DNA of 64,000 nucleotides from Bacteroidales bacterium (GCA_017934545.1 JAGBJI010000013.1:124001-188000), one strand, 5' to 3'. Counted from the first letter of the stretch, positions 16,814 to 25,126 are shown. Numbers and translations are program-made. The notes: a model not told the origin generated them from the sequence alone.

Positions 16814-17103
16814 GCCTTTTCTTCCTTTGCCGCTGCCCAACGGCACTTAGTTTTTGCCCTTTCTGAAAGTAATCTTAAAAAAATCACATTTTTTCACTAA
16901 AAAAACCTATTTTTTTGCATTAAAAAATCAGATTTTTTTGCGGTTACTTTCTGAAGGGGCGGAATTTTTATCGCATCGGGCAGAATTTTATTGTGAAAAA
17001 GCGGAAATTAAGTGCGGCAGAGTGGAATTTAATTACGAAAAAGACGGAGAAAAAGAATGAAAATGTGAAGTTTAATTGTGAAAAAGACATGAATAAAGAA
17101 TGG
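16814..17103. repeat. Phased symmetric array, copy 3, with long right arm
   Basis: GCC at 16814, GCCC at 16835 and GCCC at 16856 lead into units at 16878, 16900 and 16922 with centres TCACA, CCTAT and TCAGA. Right half-sites begin at 16957 (GGGC) and 16978 (GGGC). The 21-bp rhythm then continues as weaker G-rich starts at 16999, 17020, 17041, 17062 and 17083, several followed by GGAATTT or GAAGTTT and ending GAAAAA. GCC also occurs at about 21-bp intervals left of 16814 (16791, 16771). The array lies in the divergent 873-bp gap between the LRR gene and the first toxin-antitoxin locus. Confidence 0.85.
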
Positions 17104-17206
17104 ATATATCGGTATTGATTTTAAATAATACAAAAACAGGAGGGTATAAAAATATATTATTGTTGTGAATGAATTGCCGACAAAAGAAATAATGCTGCCG
17201 TTATTT

Positions 17207-17236
17207 TTGTTGATAATAAATAAATTCGTAACTTTG
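17207..17236 (+). promoter_or_regulatory. Promoter of the first PIN toxin-antitoxin locus
   Basis: TTG (17207-17209), 19 nt, then TAACTTTG (17229-17236) is an exact match to the Bacteroidota promoter. The start site would be about 16 nt before the antitoxin ATG at 17260. Confidence 0.75.
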
Positions 17237-17259
17237 CAAGTCATAAAAGGATAAATGAA

Positions 17260-17511
17260 ATGACGGCAGTAGAATTAAGAACGGATTTGAACAGAAGTTT
17301 GGCTCAATTGTCTGACGATATGTTGCAGCAAGTTGTGCAGTATGTTGCTTCTTTGTTGAAAAGACAGGAAAGGAACAATGCAGCACAGAAGAGCAATTAT
17401 GATATTTCACCAGAAGTTGCCGACTTATTGACAGGACATAGTGTAAACGTATCAGATAAAGAATTGGATGATGCACGTTTTGAGTATCTAAAAGATAAAT
17501 ATTTGAAATGA
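17260..17511 (+). CDS. Antitoxin-like protein of a PIN toxin locus
   Basis: The 83-residue protein begins MTAVELRTDLNRSLAQLSDDMLQQVVQYVASLL, a helical N-terminal half of a kind common in antitoxins that pair with PIN toxins in Bacteroidota; the C-terminal half (VADLLTGHSVNVSDKELDDARFEYLKDKYLK) is charged and could wrap the toxin. The stop codon overlaps the toxin ATG by 4 nt (ATGA), so translation is probably coupled. The pair has its own promoter. I do not recognise a named DNA-binding family. Likely role: neutralises the toxin and represses the operon. Confidence 0.7.
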   Translation: MTAVELRTDLNRSLAQLSDDMLQQVVQYVASLLKRQERNNAAQKSNYDISPEVADLLTGHSVNVSDKELDDARFEYLKDKYLK

Positions 17512-17921
17512 AAAAAGTATTTATTGATACTAATATAATGATGGACTTCTTGCTTGAAAGAGAACCTTGGGTTTATCAGACGGCATCATTATTATCTAAA
17601 TCACAGAGGCAGGAGATTACTGTTTATTGTTGCAGCTTATCTTTTTCTACGGCAATTTATATGATGCATAAATATAAATATAGCCGTGAAGAGATTATTG
17701 CAAAACTTAAAGGTATCAGACAATTTTTGAATATTGTCAATGTAGGTACTGAAATTATAGATAATATGCTTAATTCAAAATTCAAGGATTTGGAAGATTC
17801 TATTCAGTATTATAGTGCCGTAACTTGCAGTGCAGATGTTATTGTTACAAGAAATATTAAAGATTTTGTTCTTTCGGATATTCCTACTATGACAACAGAA
17901 GAATTCTTACAGCAATATTAA
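17508..17921 (+). CDS. PIN-domain toxin (VapC-like ribonuclease)
   Basis: The 137-residue protein has the PIN acidic residues in order: D in VFIDTNIMMDFLLER near 7, a possible acidic residue in the middle, D in LEDSIQYY near 96-98, and the TRNIKDF motif near 114-120. PIN toxins cut RNA (tRNA, rRNA or mRNA) with Mg2+ at the acidic cluster. Length and the antitoxin-toxin order fit a type II module. No frameshift is seen, unlike the second PIN locus at 21109. The target is unknown. Confidence 0.85.
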   Translation: MKKVFIDTNIMMDFLLEREPWVYQTASLLSKSQRQEITVYCCSLSFSTAIYMMHKYKYSREEIIAKLKGIRQFLNIVNVGTEIIDNMLNSKFKDLEDSIQYYSAVTCSADVIVTRNIKDFVLSDIPTMTTEEFLQQY

Positions 17922-18004
17922 AAATATAACAATACAATAAAATGTATTATTTTTGCAACGGTATAAATTTATAAGTATAATTAATTGGAAAAAATATAAC
18001 AGCG

Positions 18005-20002
18005 ATGGATTTTAAACAGGCGATTTTGGAAGGTATTCCGGATTATTTACCGGCTAAAAAACCTTATGACACAAGTATTAATCATGCTCCTAAACGCAAA
18101 GACATACTTACCAAGGAGCAGAAGAAGTTAGCATTGAAAAATGCGTTGAGATATTTTCCTCAAAAGTTTCATACAGAACTTGCACCCGAGTTTTTGGAAG
18201 AGTTGGAGACGTACGGACGTATTTATATGTACCGTTACCGTCCTGATTACGATATGTACGCACGCAGTATTGACGAATATCCTGCCCAAAGCAGACAGGC
18301 AGCGGCTATAATGCTGATGATACAAAACAATTTAGACCCTGCGGTAGCACAACATCCGCACGAGTTGATTGTTTACGGCGGAAACGGAGCGGCTTTTCAG
18401 AATTGGGCGCAGTACCGTCTGGCTATGAAATATTTGGCAACGATGACGGACGAACAAACTTTGGTTATGTATTCCGGACATCCTATGGGATTGTATCCTT
18501 CCCACAAAGAAGCACCGCGTGTTGTGGTAACAAACGGTATGGTTATACCTAACTATTCCAAACAAGACGATTACGAACGCTATAACGCACTCGGAGTTTC
18601 GCAATACGGACAAATGACGGCAGGTTCTTATATGTACATCGGACCTCAGGGTATTGTACACGGAACAACTATCACGGTACTGAACGCAGGCCGCAAAGTA
18701 TCAAAACACGGTGAGGGTTTGGCAGGCAAGTTGTTCGTTACGGCAGGTCTTGGCGGCATGTCGGGAGCTCAACCAAAGGCAGGAAATATTGCAGGAGTTG
18801 TTTCCATAACTGCAGAAATCAATCCGAAAGCAACATACAAGAGAAAAGAACAAGGATGGGTAGATGAGGTTTATTCAAACCTTGATGAATTGATGGCAAG
18901 AGTTAAAAAGGCACAGGAGAATAAAGAAGTTGTGTCTTTTGCATACGACGGCAATGTCGTAGATTTGTGGGAATATCTTGCAGCAAACAATATTAAAGTT
19001 GATTTAGGCTCTGACCAAACTTCGCTTCACAATCCTTACGCAGGCGGATACTATCCTGTGGGTCTTACATTGGAAGAAAGCCAAAAGATGATGGCGGAAA
19101 ATCCTGCGCAATTCAAAGAAGAAATTGCCAAAACTTTACGCCGTCACGTTGCAGCGATAAACAAACTGACTGCACAGGGAATGTATTTCTTTGATTACGG
19201 CAATGCTTTCTTGTTGGAGGCAAGCCGTGCAGGTGCGGACATAATGAAAGAAGACGGAATGTTTAAATATCCTTCTTACGTGCAGGATATAATGGGTCCG
19301 ATGTGTTTTGACTATGGTTTCGGTCCGTTCCGTTGGGTTTGTACGAGCGGAAAACCTGAGGATTTGGACGCTTCAGACCATATTGCAATGGAAGTATTGG
19401 AAGAGATTGCGAAAAACTCTCCGCAGGAAATCCAACAGCAGATGCGTGATAACATTCAATGGATAAAAGGTGCGAAAGAAAATCATTTGGTAGTCGGTTC
19501 GCAGGCGAGAATTTTGTATGCAGACTGTGAAGGCCGTACAAAGATAGCGTTGGCATTCAACAAAGCAATCCGTGAAGGCAGAATATCGGCTCCTATCGTG
19601 TTAGGACGCGACCACCACGATGTTTCGGGTACTGATTCTCCGTTCAGAGAAACTTCCAACATATACGACGGTTCGCAGTTCTGTGCAGATATGGCGGTAC
19701 AAAACGTTATCGGCGACTCGTTCCGCGGAGCTACATGGGTAAGTATCCACAACGGCGGCGGCGTTGGTTGGGGAGAAGTAATCAACGGCGGATTCGGAAT
19801 GGCTATTGACGGAACAACCGAGGCAGACCGCAGAATAAGCAATATGCTTTATTGGGATGTTAATAACGGAATCTCAAGAAGAAGTTGGGCAAGAAACGAA
19901 GGTGCAATGTTTGCCATAAAACGTGCAATGGATTTGAACCCTAATCTAACGGTAACCATGCCGAACTTGACCGACGACGCACTTATCAACTCTTTATTTT
20001 AA
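18005..20002 (+). CDS. hutU: Urocanate hydratase
   Basis: The 665-residue protein matches urocanase throughout, including YGGNGAAFQNWAQY near 123-136, the NAD-binding region around TAGSYMYIGPQGIVHGT near 206-222, FVTAGLGGMSGAQPKA near 246-261, and GPFRWVCTSGKPEDL near 441-455 with the active-site-type cysteine. It is longer than the roughly 555-residue proteobacterial enzyme, as is usual for this long form. It hydrates urocanate to imidazolone propionate in histidine breakdown, using NAD as electrophile. hutH, hutI and the formiminoglutamate gene are absent from the window. A TATTTTTG element at 17948-17955 may be its promoter. Confidence 0.95.
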   Translation: MDFKQAILEGIPDYLPAKKPYDTSINHAPKRKDILTKEQKKLALKNALRYFPQKFHTELAPEFLEELETYGRIYMYRYRPDYDMYARSIDEYPAQSRQAAAIMLMIQNNLDPAVAQHPHELIVYGGNGAAFQNWAQYRLAMKYLATMTDEQTLVMYSGHPMGLYPSHKEAPRVVVTNGMVIPNYSKQDDYERYNALGVSQYGQMTAGSYMYIGPQGIVHGTTITVLNAGRKVSKHGEGLAGKLFVTAGLGGMSGAQPKAGNIAGVVSITAEINPKATYKRKEQGWVDEVYSNLDELMARVKKAQENKEVVSFAYDGNVVDLWEYLAANNIKVDLGSDQTSLHNPYAGGYYPVGLTLEESQKMMAENPAQFKEEIAKTLRRHVAAINKLTAQGMYFFDYGNAFLLEASRAGADIMKEDGMFKYPSYVQDIMGPMCFDYGFGPFRWVCTSGKPEDLDASDHIAMEVLEEIAKNSPQEIQQQMRDNIQWIKGAKENHLVVGSQARILYADCEGRTKIALAFNKAIREGRISAPIVLGRDHHDVSGTDSPFRETSNIYDGSQFCADMAVQNVIGDSFRGATWVSIHNGGGVGWGEVINGGFGMAIDGTTEADRRISNMLYWDVNNGISRRSWARNEGAMFAIKRAMDLNPNLTVTMPNLTDDALINSLF

Positions 20003-20028
20003 GAAATAAATAAGAATAACTGATAATA

Positions 20029-20063
20029 AAAGCGGACTGAGATGTTTTTTCTCAGTCCGCTTT
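20029..20063. terminator. Rho-independent terminator after hutU, bidirectional
   Basis: A 13-bp stem AAAGCGGACTGAG / CTCAGTCCGCTTT surrounds a T-rich 9-nt loop, 27 nt after the hutU stop. The facing gene on the minus strand ends at 20088, so it can serve both. Confidence 0.85.
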
Positions 20064-20087
20064 AACGTTAATTGATAAACCAACACC

Positions 20088-20870
20088 TTAACTTATTTTT
20101 TCAGCCATACGCTTGCCTGCGTCAAAGGAATTTTGTAAATCATTTTCCCAATGAGTGTCTTTGTAAGTTTGTTTTGCTTCCGCAGTACCTTCTGCAAATT
20201 CAAAACGGGAATAGTCTTTCATTTGATAAGTATTGAAAGCCTCTATACGTTCACATTGTCCGAGAGCAATACCAAACATTTGTTCAGATAATTCCAATTG
20301 TTTATGAATAATAGGAGCTTGCTCTGATGATGCATTCATTGTATAAATAAAGACTACAGGCATTTTCTTTATAGCCATTATACTTCCGTCAGCATACGAC
20401 AGCCATGGAAAAACAATACGTTCTACAAATGCTTGTAACATAGCGGTACGGTCTCCCATATAGATAGGAGAAGCCAAAACAAGACCGTCTGCCTCAGAGG
20501 CTTCGTGTAAAACGGGCAGAAGTGCATCTTTATATTTACAAACTCTTGAAGATTTTCCTTTGATTTTACAAGCCATGCATGATATACAGCCTTTGTATTG
20601 GTCTAAATCATAAAGCCAATACTCCTTTACTTCAATATTTTTATCCGAAGAATTTACACCTTTTCTGAAAGATTCTGTCATTGCAGCAGTATTCATATTC
20701 TTTCTGGGACCTCCGTTGATAATAACTATTTTTTTCATTTTATTACTACTTTTGTTATTATGATTAATATTGTTAAATAATTCAGAAACTAACGGATAGG
20801 CAAATAAATTTGCCGTTGTTAAAGACAAAACAGCCATAGCAGATTGTTTCAAAAACTTTCTCCTGTTCAT
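20088..20870 (-). CDS. Flavodoxin-like NAD(P)H-dependent oxidoreductase with Tat-like signal
   Basis: The 260-residue protein begins MNRRKFLKQSAMAVLSLTTANLFA, a twin-arginine-like signal (RRKFLK), so export is likely. From residue 45 it is a flavodoxin_2/NADPH-dependent FMN reductase domain: IVIINGGPRKNMNTAAM near 48-64 binds FMN phosphate, ASPIYMGDRTAM near 133-144 follows, and a CISCMACK cysteine pair near 94-101 is typical of iron-sulfur flavoprotein-type proteins. The reductive substrate is unknown. It could start at the internal ATG at residue 45, giving a cytoplasmic form. The 238-bp gap upstream holds no clear feature. Confidence 0.8.
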   Translation of the reverse strand: MNRRKFLKQSAMAVLSLTTANLFAYPLVSELFNNINHNNKSSNKMKKIVIINGGPRKNMNTAAMTESFRKGVNSSDKNIEVKEYWLYDLDQYKGCISCMACKIKGKSSRVCKYKDALLPVLHEASEADGLVLASPIYMGDRTAMLQAFVERIVFPWLSYADGSIMAIKKMPVVFIYTMNASSEQAPIIHKQLELSEQMFGIALGQCERIEAFNTYQMKDYSRFEFAEGTAEAKQTYKDTHWENDLQNSFDAGKRMAEKIS

Positions 20871-21108
20871 TTATAATTTCTCCTGTAATTTCAAAAAATG
20901 TAGGTGCAATTTTTATTCGCTGCATTCTGCTTTGTTTTTTCTTTCTTCTGTTTTCCGTCGGCGGGCTTGTGATTAGCATCCCGAATGTTGATGTTTTTGT
21001 CGGAATCAGCACTGATTCCAACACAGCGAGCAAGAGTTCAGACGCTAATATTAACAATCCTAACAATATTTTTCTCCCAAACAACAATATGTATTATACG
21101 ACAAATAA

Positions 21109-21503
21109 TTATCTGTCAATCCAATTTTCAATATTAATATTAGGAATTCTTGCTAAATGCTTGATATTATCCGTTACCATAATCATATTATTCTTCACCG
21201 TCGTAGAACCTATAAGCAAATCAAAATCATCTATACGGTTGCCTTGCGATTCCAAAATAACTTTATTCTCCGAAAATGTATATATAGCGGAAGTTATCGG
21301 CATTAATCAAAAATATCTATGAATTGTTGTGTCTTGATTACATTCTGAGTGTTACCGCTCTTGTATGCACCGTATATAAGTTCGGCAACAGTGATTTCCG
21401 ACAAAAAGCAATTGTAATATCCGACGCTTTCAATCTTGTGTTCAATGTCCCTGTTACCGCGTAACAACGCAATACATATATTTGTATCTAACAAATATTT
21501 CAT
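21109..21503 (-). pseudogene. PIN-domain toxin (VapC-like), split by a one-base frameshift
   Basis: Two frames together make one PIN toxin. The first (21503-21303, 66 codons) starts MKYLLDTNICIALL and includes the acidic region VAELIYGAY. The second (21303-21109, 64 codons) has IDDFDLLIGSTT and VTDNIKHLARI, the C-terminal acidic residues. The junction is TAATG, stop and start sharing bases, a -1 step. All expected acidic residues exist across the two parts, so the break is recent, a sequencing error, or a site of reinitiation. The antitoxin gene lies directly upstream and overlaps by 4 nt. Confidence 0.75.
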
Positions 21504-21760
21504 AATGTATTTATTTGCTTTTGATTTACTAATCTGTATTGACTTGCTTCGCTTATTGCGGCCTGCATTTTACAGGCATCATCTTCGCTGATACTTCCGC
21601 ACAAACTGCGTAACGTGTCTATATTATTACTGTGTGTATCTGACGGCATAATGCTGTGCATATACAAAACAACTTTATTGATAATGTCCGCATCGTTCAA
21701 ATTAATGAAATCGTGAATAAAATTGTATTTGATTTCCGCTATGTTTTCTGTAGTTGCCAT
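21500..21760 (-). CDS. Antitoxin-like protein of the second PIN locus
   Basis: From ATG at 21760 the protein has 86 residues, starting MATTENIAEIKYNFIHDFINLND. The longer frame to 21814 overlaps the promoter at 21792-21821 and is rejected. The protein is mostly helical and acidic, with no recognised DNA-binding motif; its position directly before a PIN toxin with a 4-nt overlap gives the assignment. It may still neutralise fragments of the split toxin or be a remnant. Confidence 0.6.
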   Translation of the reverse strand: MATTENIAEIKYNFIHDFINLNDADIINKVVLYMHSIMPSDTHSNNIDTLRSLCGSISEDDACKMQAAISEASQYRLVNQKQINTL

Positions 21761-21791
21761 AATACGAGTTTTTCTTTGTTTTACACTGTTG

Positions 21792-21821
21792 CAAAGATAA
21801 GAAATGTTTTTCAATTAGCAA
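21792..21821 (-). promoter_or_regulatory. Promoter of the second PIN toxin-antitoxin locus
   Basis: On the minus strand TTG (21819-21821), 19 nt, TATCTTTG (21792-21799): an exact TTG-N19-TAnnTTTG match about 32 nt before the antitoxin ATG at 21760. Confidence 0.75.
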
Positions 21822-21876
21822 TATTCTCAATTAAAAACTACGCATTGATTACCAATCACCACTGCTCTTCATTACC

Positions 21877-22103
21877 GCCTCTTGTTCCTTTGCCGCTGCC
21901 CAACGGCATTTGGTTTTCGCCCTTTCAGAAAAGAATCTCAAAAAAATCACATTTTTTCACTTAAAAAACCTATTTTTTTGCATCAAAAAATCAGATTTTT
22001 TTGCAATTACTTTCAGAAGGGGCGGCAGTCAAATGCGAAAGGGCGGAAATTTTATCATATTGGGCAAAAATTTATTGCAAAAGGGATGGTAATAAAAAGT
22101 AAA
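21877..22103. repeat. Phased symmetric array, copy 4
   Basis: Half-sites start at 21877 (GCC), 21898 (GCCC) and 21919 (GCCC). Units start at 21941, 21963 and 21985 with centres TCACA, CCTAT and TCAGA. Mirrored half-sites start at 22020 (GGGC), 22041 (GGGC), 22062 (GGGC) and 22083 (GGGA), each exactly 21 bp apart. The left arm is nearly the same as that of copy 3 (TGCCGCTGCCCAACGGCA in both). It lies in the divergent gap between the second toxin locus and the helicase; nothing else is evident in the 536 bp apart from a TAATTTTG at 22230-22237. Confidence 0.9.
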
Positions 22104-22350
22104 AAGGGGGTGGGTAGGTTATATTTTAATAGTAGTAAAAAGTCGTTGTTTTATATTGTTATTATTGTTTTACGGCGGAGAGTTGATGTAAAAAACCGTT
22201 AAAAACGGGCGTTATGGCTGAAAATGCTTTAATTTTGCACAGTGCAAAGAATAAAAAACATTGTGAAAAATCCGTTTGGGGTTGTAACGGCAGAGGAAAA
22301 TTCCGTGTTACAGGATTTTAACTGCCGTATAAAATGATTCAGAATGATTT

Positions 22351-23763
22351 ATGCCGGGAGTTTTTGCGGATATATTGTTGAAAAATATCGGTTTTGAGCC
22401 GACTGATGACCAACGCAGGTTGATAAATGTGTTGGAGGACTTTGTCTTTGATGCGTCAAGAGCCGTGTTTATACTGCAAGGTTATGCAGGAACGGGCAAG
22501 ACCACGGTGATGAGTGCATTGATTAAGACTTTGCCGTCTTTCGGGCTGAAAACAGTACTGTTGGCACCCACAGGAAGAGCGGCAAAGGTGTTGAGTCTTT
22601 ATTCCGACAGGAATGCGTCAACGATACACAAGCATATTTATTTCACGCACCGCGATGACAATGCGTTTACTTTCCGATTGAAAGACAATAAATACAAAGA
22701 CACCCTGTTTATTGTTGACGAATCTTCCATGATAGGCACGGGAAACGCCAACGGATTTATGGAACGCAACCTTTTGGACGACCTTATGCAGTATGTGTGC
22801 AGCGGTGAGCGTTGCAAAGCGGTGTTTATAGGTGATACGGCACAGCTTCCGCCCGTCAACGAAGTGCTTTCACCGGCTTTGGACGTAGGTTATTTGCAAC
22901 GGCATTATGATTTGCAGATAATGTCTTATCAACTTACGGAAGTAGTACGTCAAGCCTTGGACAGCAACATATTGAAGAACGCGTCCAATTTGCGATACAG
23001 GTTGGATAAAGATAAATTTTCGCTGCCGTTGTTTAAGTTTCAAAATTCCGAAGATTTTAAAGCGATTGCGGCGGCGGACTTTGAGGAATATTTATATCAG
23101 GCCTACAATGAATACGGCGAAGACGAGGTTATCTGCGTTTGCCGTTCCAACAAGACAGCCAACATTCTAAACAACCGAATCCGCTATACAATCTTGGACA
23201 AGGAGAATCAACTGGACAGTGGTGACAACTTAATGGTGGTGAAAAACAATTATTTTTGGTTGGACAGTTATTCCAAGCAAGGCTTTATTGCAAACGGCGA
23301 CATTTTTAAGGTAAAAAGAATATTAGGATATGAACAAAAATACGGTCACAACTTTGCTGACGTCGCCGTAGTGTTCAATGACTACGAACAAGAGGCGGAC
23401 GTTGAGATGACGGTGCTGTTGGATACGCTCAATATTGAGAAAGCATCGCTGGATATGTCGGGGGAGGATTCATTGTATTACAAGATTTTTGATGAGTATT
23501 ACAAAGATTGCGGCAACAAAGTGCAGGCTAAAAAGAATACCTTGTCGGATAAATATTTCAATGCCGTACAGGTGAAATTCGCAAACTGCCTTACCTGCCA
23601 TAAAGCACAGGGCGGTGGTTGGAAAGCGGTGTTTGTATTTCAGAACTACTTTACCGACGATATGCTTACCAAGGATTACCTGCGTTGGTTGTATACTGCC
23701 GTTACCCGAGCTAAAGAAAAACTGTTCCTTGTCAACTTTTCAGAAGATTTTTTCAAGAAATAA
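22351..23763 (+). CDS. RecD-like superfamily 1 DNA helicase
   Basis: The 470-residue protein has the SF1B helicase motifs in order: Walker A GYAGTGKTT near 44-52, APTGRAAKVL (Ia) near 75-84, Walker B FIVDESSM near 119-126, GDTAQLPPV (III) near 160-168, TEVVRQ (IV) near 197-202, TCHKAQGGGW (V) near 417-426, and YTAVTRAKEKL (VI) near 449-459. It unwinds DNA 5' to 3' using ATP. It is shorter than RecD2 and lacks its N-terminal domain, as in stand-alone Bacteroidota homologues. The last 72 bp are repeated at 26223-26294. No recB or recC is near. Confidence 0.9.
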   Translation: MPGVFADILLKNIGFEPTDDQRRLINVLEDFVFDASRAVFILQGYAGTGKTTVMSALIKTLPSFGLKTVLLAPTGRAAKVLSLYSDRNASTIHKHIYFTHRDDNAFTFRLKDNKYKDTLFIVDESSMIGTGNANGFMERNLLDDLMQYVCSGERCKAVFIGDTAQLPPVNEVLSPALDVGYLQRHYDLQIMSYQLTEVVRQALDSNILKNASNLRYRLDKDKFSLPLFKFQNSEDFKAIAAADFEEYLYQAYNEYGEDEVICVCRSNKTANILNNRIRYTILDKENQLDSGDNLMVVKNNYFWLDSYSKQGFIANGDIFKVKRILGYEQKYGHNFADVAVVFNDYEQEADVEMTVLLDTLNIEKASLDMSGEDSLYYKIFDEYYKDCGNKVQAKKNTLSDKYFNAVQVKFANCLTCHKAQGGGWKAVFVFQNYFTDDMLTKDYLRWLYTAVTRAKEKLFLVNFSEDFFKK

Positions 23764-23810
23764 CAACGGCATATTTGCAATTGATAAGTGCTAAATAAGA
23801 CGTAAAATTT

Positions 23811-23999
23811 GCCACATTGCATATTGTTTTTGCCACTTCGCATTTCGCTTGTAAAAAGAGGGGGTTTTTTGACTGAAAATACCGGGTATTTTTGATGAAA
23901 AAAGGGGGTATTTTTATTGCTCTTTCCGCAAGTGGCAAAACTAAATAGCGAAGTAGCAAAAATTATGTCATTTTTGGCAATATCCAAATGTGAAACGGC
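23811..23999. repeat. Phased symmetric array, copy 5 (GCCAC/GTGGC type)
   Basis: GCCAC starts at 23811 and 23832. Units start at 23853, 23875 and 23897 (22-bp steps), but the centres are G-rich: AAAAAG-AGGGG-GTTTTT, GAAAAT-ACCGG-GTATTT and GAAAAA-AGGGG-GTATTT. Mirrored half-sites start at 23932 (GTGGC), 23953 (GTAGC), 23974 (TTGGC) and 23995 (ACGGC), each 21 bp apart. Both half-site and unit sequences differ from the common type, while all spacings are retained. It lies after the helicase gene in a 553-bp gap shared with RNA candidate B. Confidence 0.85.
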
Positions 24000-24053
24000 G
24001 GCGGTATTGCCTTGTTTTTAGTCATTGACGCCGTGAGTTTTAAAAATTCTTTG

Positions 24054-24061
24054 TATTTTTG
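24054..24061 (+). promoter_or_regulatory. Candidate -7 element upstream of RNA candidate B
   Basis: TATTTTTG matches TAnnTTTG and is followed by CAAAAG. No TTG is found 19 nt upstream. It is placed about 80 nt before the structured region at 24143. Confidence 0.35.
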
Positions 24062-24142
24062 CAAAAGTTAGTGAACGAAAAAGCAGGATAATGTAAATAC
24101 TGAACATAATACATAGAGATATAAGCGTTAGCTTTTGTTATT

Positions 24143-24260
24143 AGACCTTTTTCCACATCAGAGTATAGAATACTCACCTTAAATAACAATCAAGCCAAAC
24201 GCTCACGGGTAACCGTGGGCTTTGATTGTTTAAGGTGAGAGTCGTGGAAAACTAAGGTCT
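24143..24260 (+). ncRNA. Structured RNA candidate B
   Basis: Nested helices on the plus strand: AGACCT (24143-24148) with AGGTCT (24255-24260); TTTTCCAC with GTGGAAAA inside it; then CTCACCTTA (24173-24181) with TAAGGTGAG (24231-24239), continued by AACAATCAA (24185-24193) with TTGATTGTT (24222-24230); and an apical hairpin AAGCC/GGCTT enclosing CACGG-GTAA-CCGTG. The 3' apical strand CGTGGGCTTT is identical in candidate A. The larger internal loop between closing and terminal stems recalls 6S RNA. It lies 56 nt before the NERD-protein gene, so a cis-acting leader is also possible. Confidence 0.55.
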
Positions 24261-24316
24261 GAACATGAAAAAGTTTCACGGTTTTTTATTTTGTGTTGTA
24301 TTAAAACGGGGCAGTA

Positions 24317-25126
24317 ATGGAGATTTATATAATATTAGGTATTTTAGTTATAGTATTTGTTCTCTTTGCAGCAGGAGGAAAAAAGCGGACTTCAACTAAG
24401 AAGAAAGGCAAGGCGGCGGAGCAATATTACAAAACCGTAACCTATGGTAAGAAGAGCGGGCTTAAAGGCATGCAAGGTGAGGATATAATACAGGAAAAAT
24501 TGTCTGAATTGTCCCAAAACTATACTGTGTTTAACGATGTATATGTTAAAGTTAACGGACATTCGGTACAGATTGACCACGTCATCATTTCCGTTTACGG
24601 AATCTTTGTTATAGAAACCAAAAACTATACAGGAAGTATTTACGGCACGGACGATGCGGAGTATTGGAGCAAATATATTCATGGCAATGAATACAAGTTC
24701 CGCAATCCTCTGAAGCAAAATTACTATCATGTGAAATCATTGCAGGATATTCTTTGTTTGCCGGGAAAAGTATTCATTCCGATAGTTGTTTTTACGGACA
24801 ATGTTGACATAAGATGCGAAACCAGGGAATTTGTTATATATGTAAACCAATTGAAAAGTACCGTCTGCGGATTCAGAAACCCCGTGCTGTCACCTGCGAT
24901 GGTGAATTACGCAGTAAATAAACTGAATACGTCTTTGATATTGGATAAAGACAGGGAGAAAAAACACGCTGATTCTATCAACCAATATATAACGGAAAAG
25001 AACAATCTTATAAATCAAGGCATATGTCCGCGGTGTAAATCCAAGTTAATTGAAAGAAACGGGAGATACGGCAGGTTTTTGGGCTGTTCAAACTATCCTC
25101 AATGTACATTTACAAAAGAATTATAA
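24317..25126 (+). CDS. NERD-domain protein with C-terminal topoisomerase-type zinc ribbon
   Basis: The 269-residue protein has an N-terminal membrane segment (residues 2-20), then a NERD domain (roughly 50-160) with the nuclease-related core: G-x-x-GED near 49-54, VQIDHVIISVYGIFVIETKNYTG with D and E-x-K near 85-107. The C-terminus CPRCKSKLIERNGRYGRFLGCSNYPQC (235 onwards) is a topoisomerase-I-type four-cysteine zinc ribbon. NERD domains resemble restriction-endonuclease folds and may process DNA. It starts a three-gene rightward unit with two small membrane proteins. Precise function unknown. Confidence 0.85.
   Translation: MEIYIILGILVIVFVLFAAGGKKRTSTKKKGKAAEQYYKTVTYGKKSGLKGMQGEDIIQEKLSELSQNYTVFNDVYVKVNGHSVQIDHVIISVYGIFVIETKNYTGSIYGTDDAEYWSKYIHGNEYKFRNPLKQNYYHVKSLQDILCLPGKVFIPIVVFTDNVDIRCETREFVIYVNQLKSTVCGFRNPVLSPAMVNYAVNKLNTSLILDKDREKKHADSINQYITEKNNLINQGICPRCKSKLIERNGRYGRFLGCSNYPQCTFTKEL

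Noticed and set aside
20782..21087. Minus-strand frame of 101 codons with hydrophobic start near 21087
   Set aside because: Overlaps the flavodoxin gene start by about 90 bp in another frame, low complexity, no support beyond a hydrophobic N-terminus.
24143..24260. SRP RNA, tmRNA or RNase P RNA at this place
   Set aside because: The conserved sequence motifs of those RNAs are not present; only the generic stem-loop-stem shape recalls 6S RNA.
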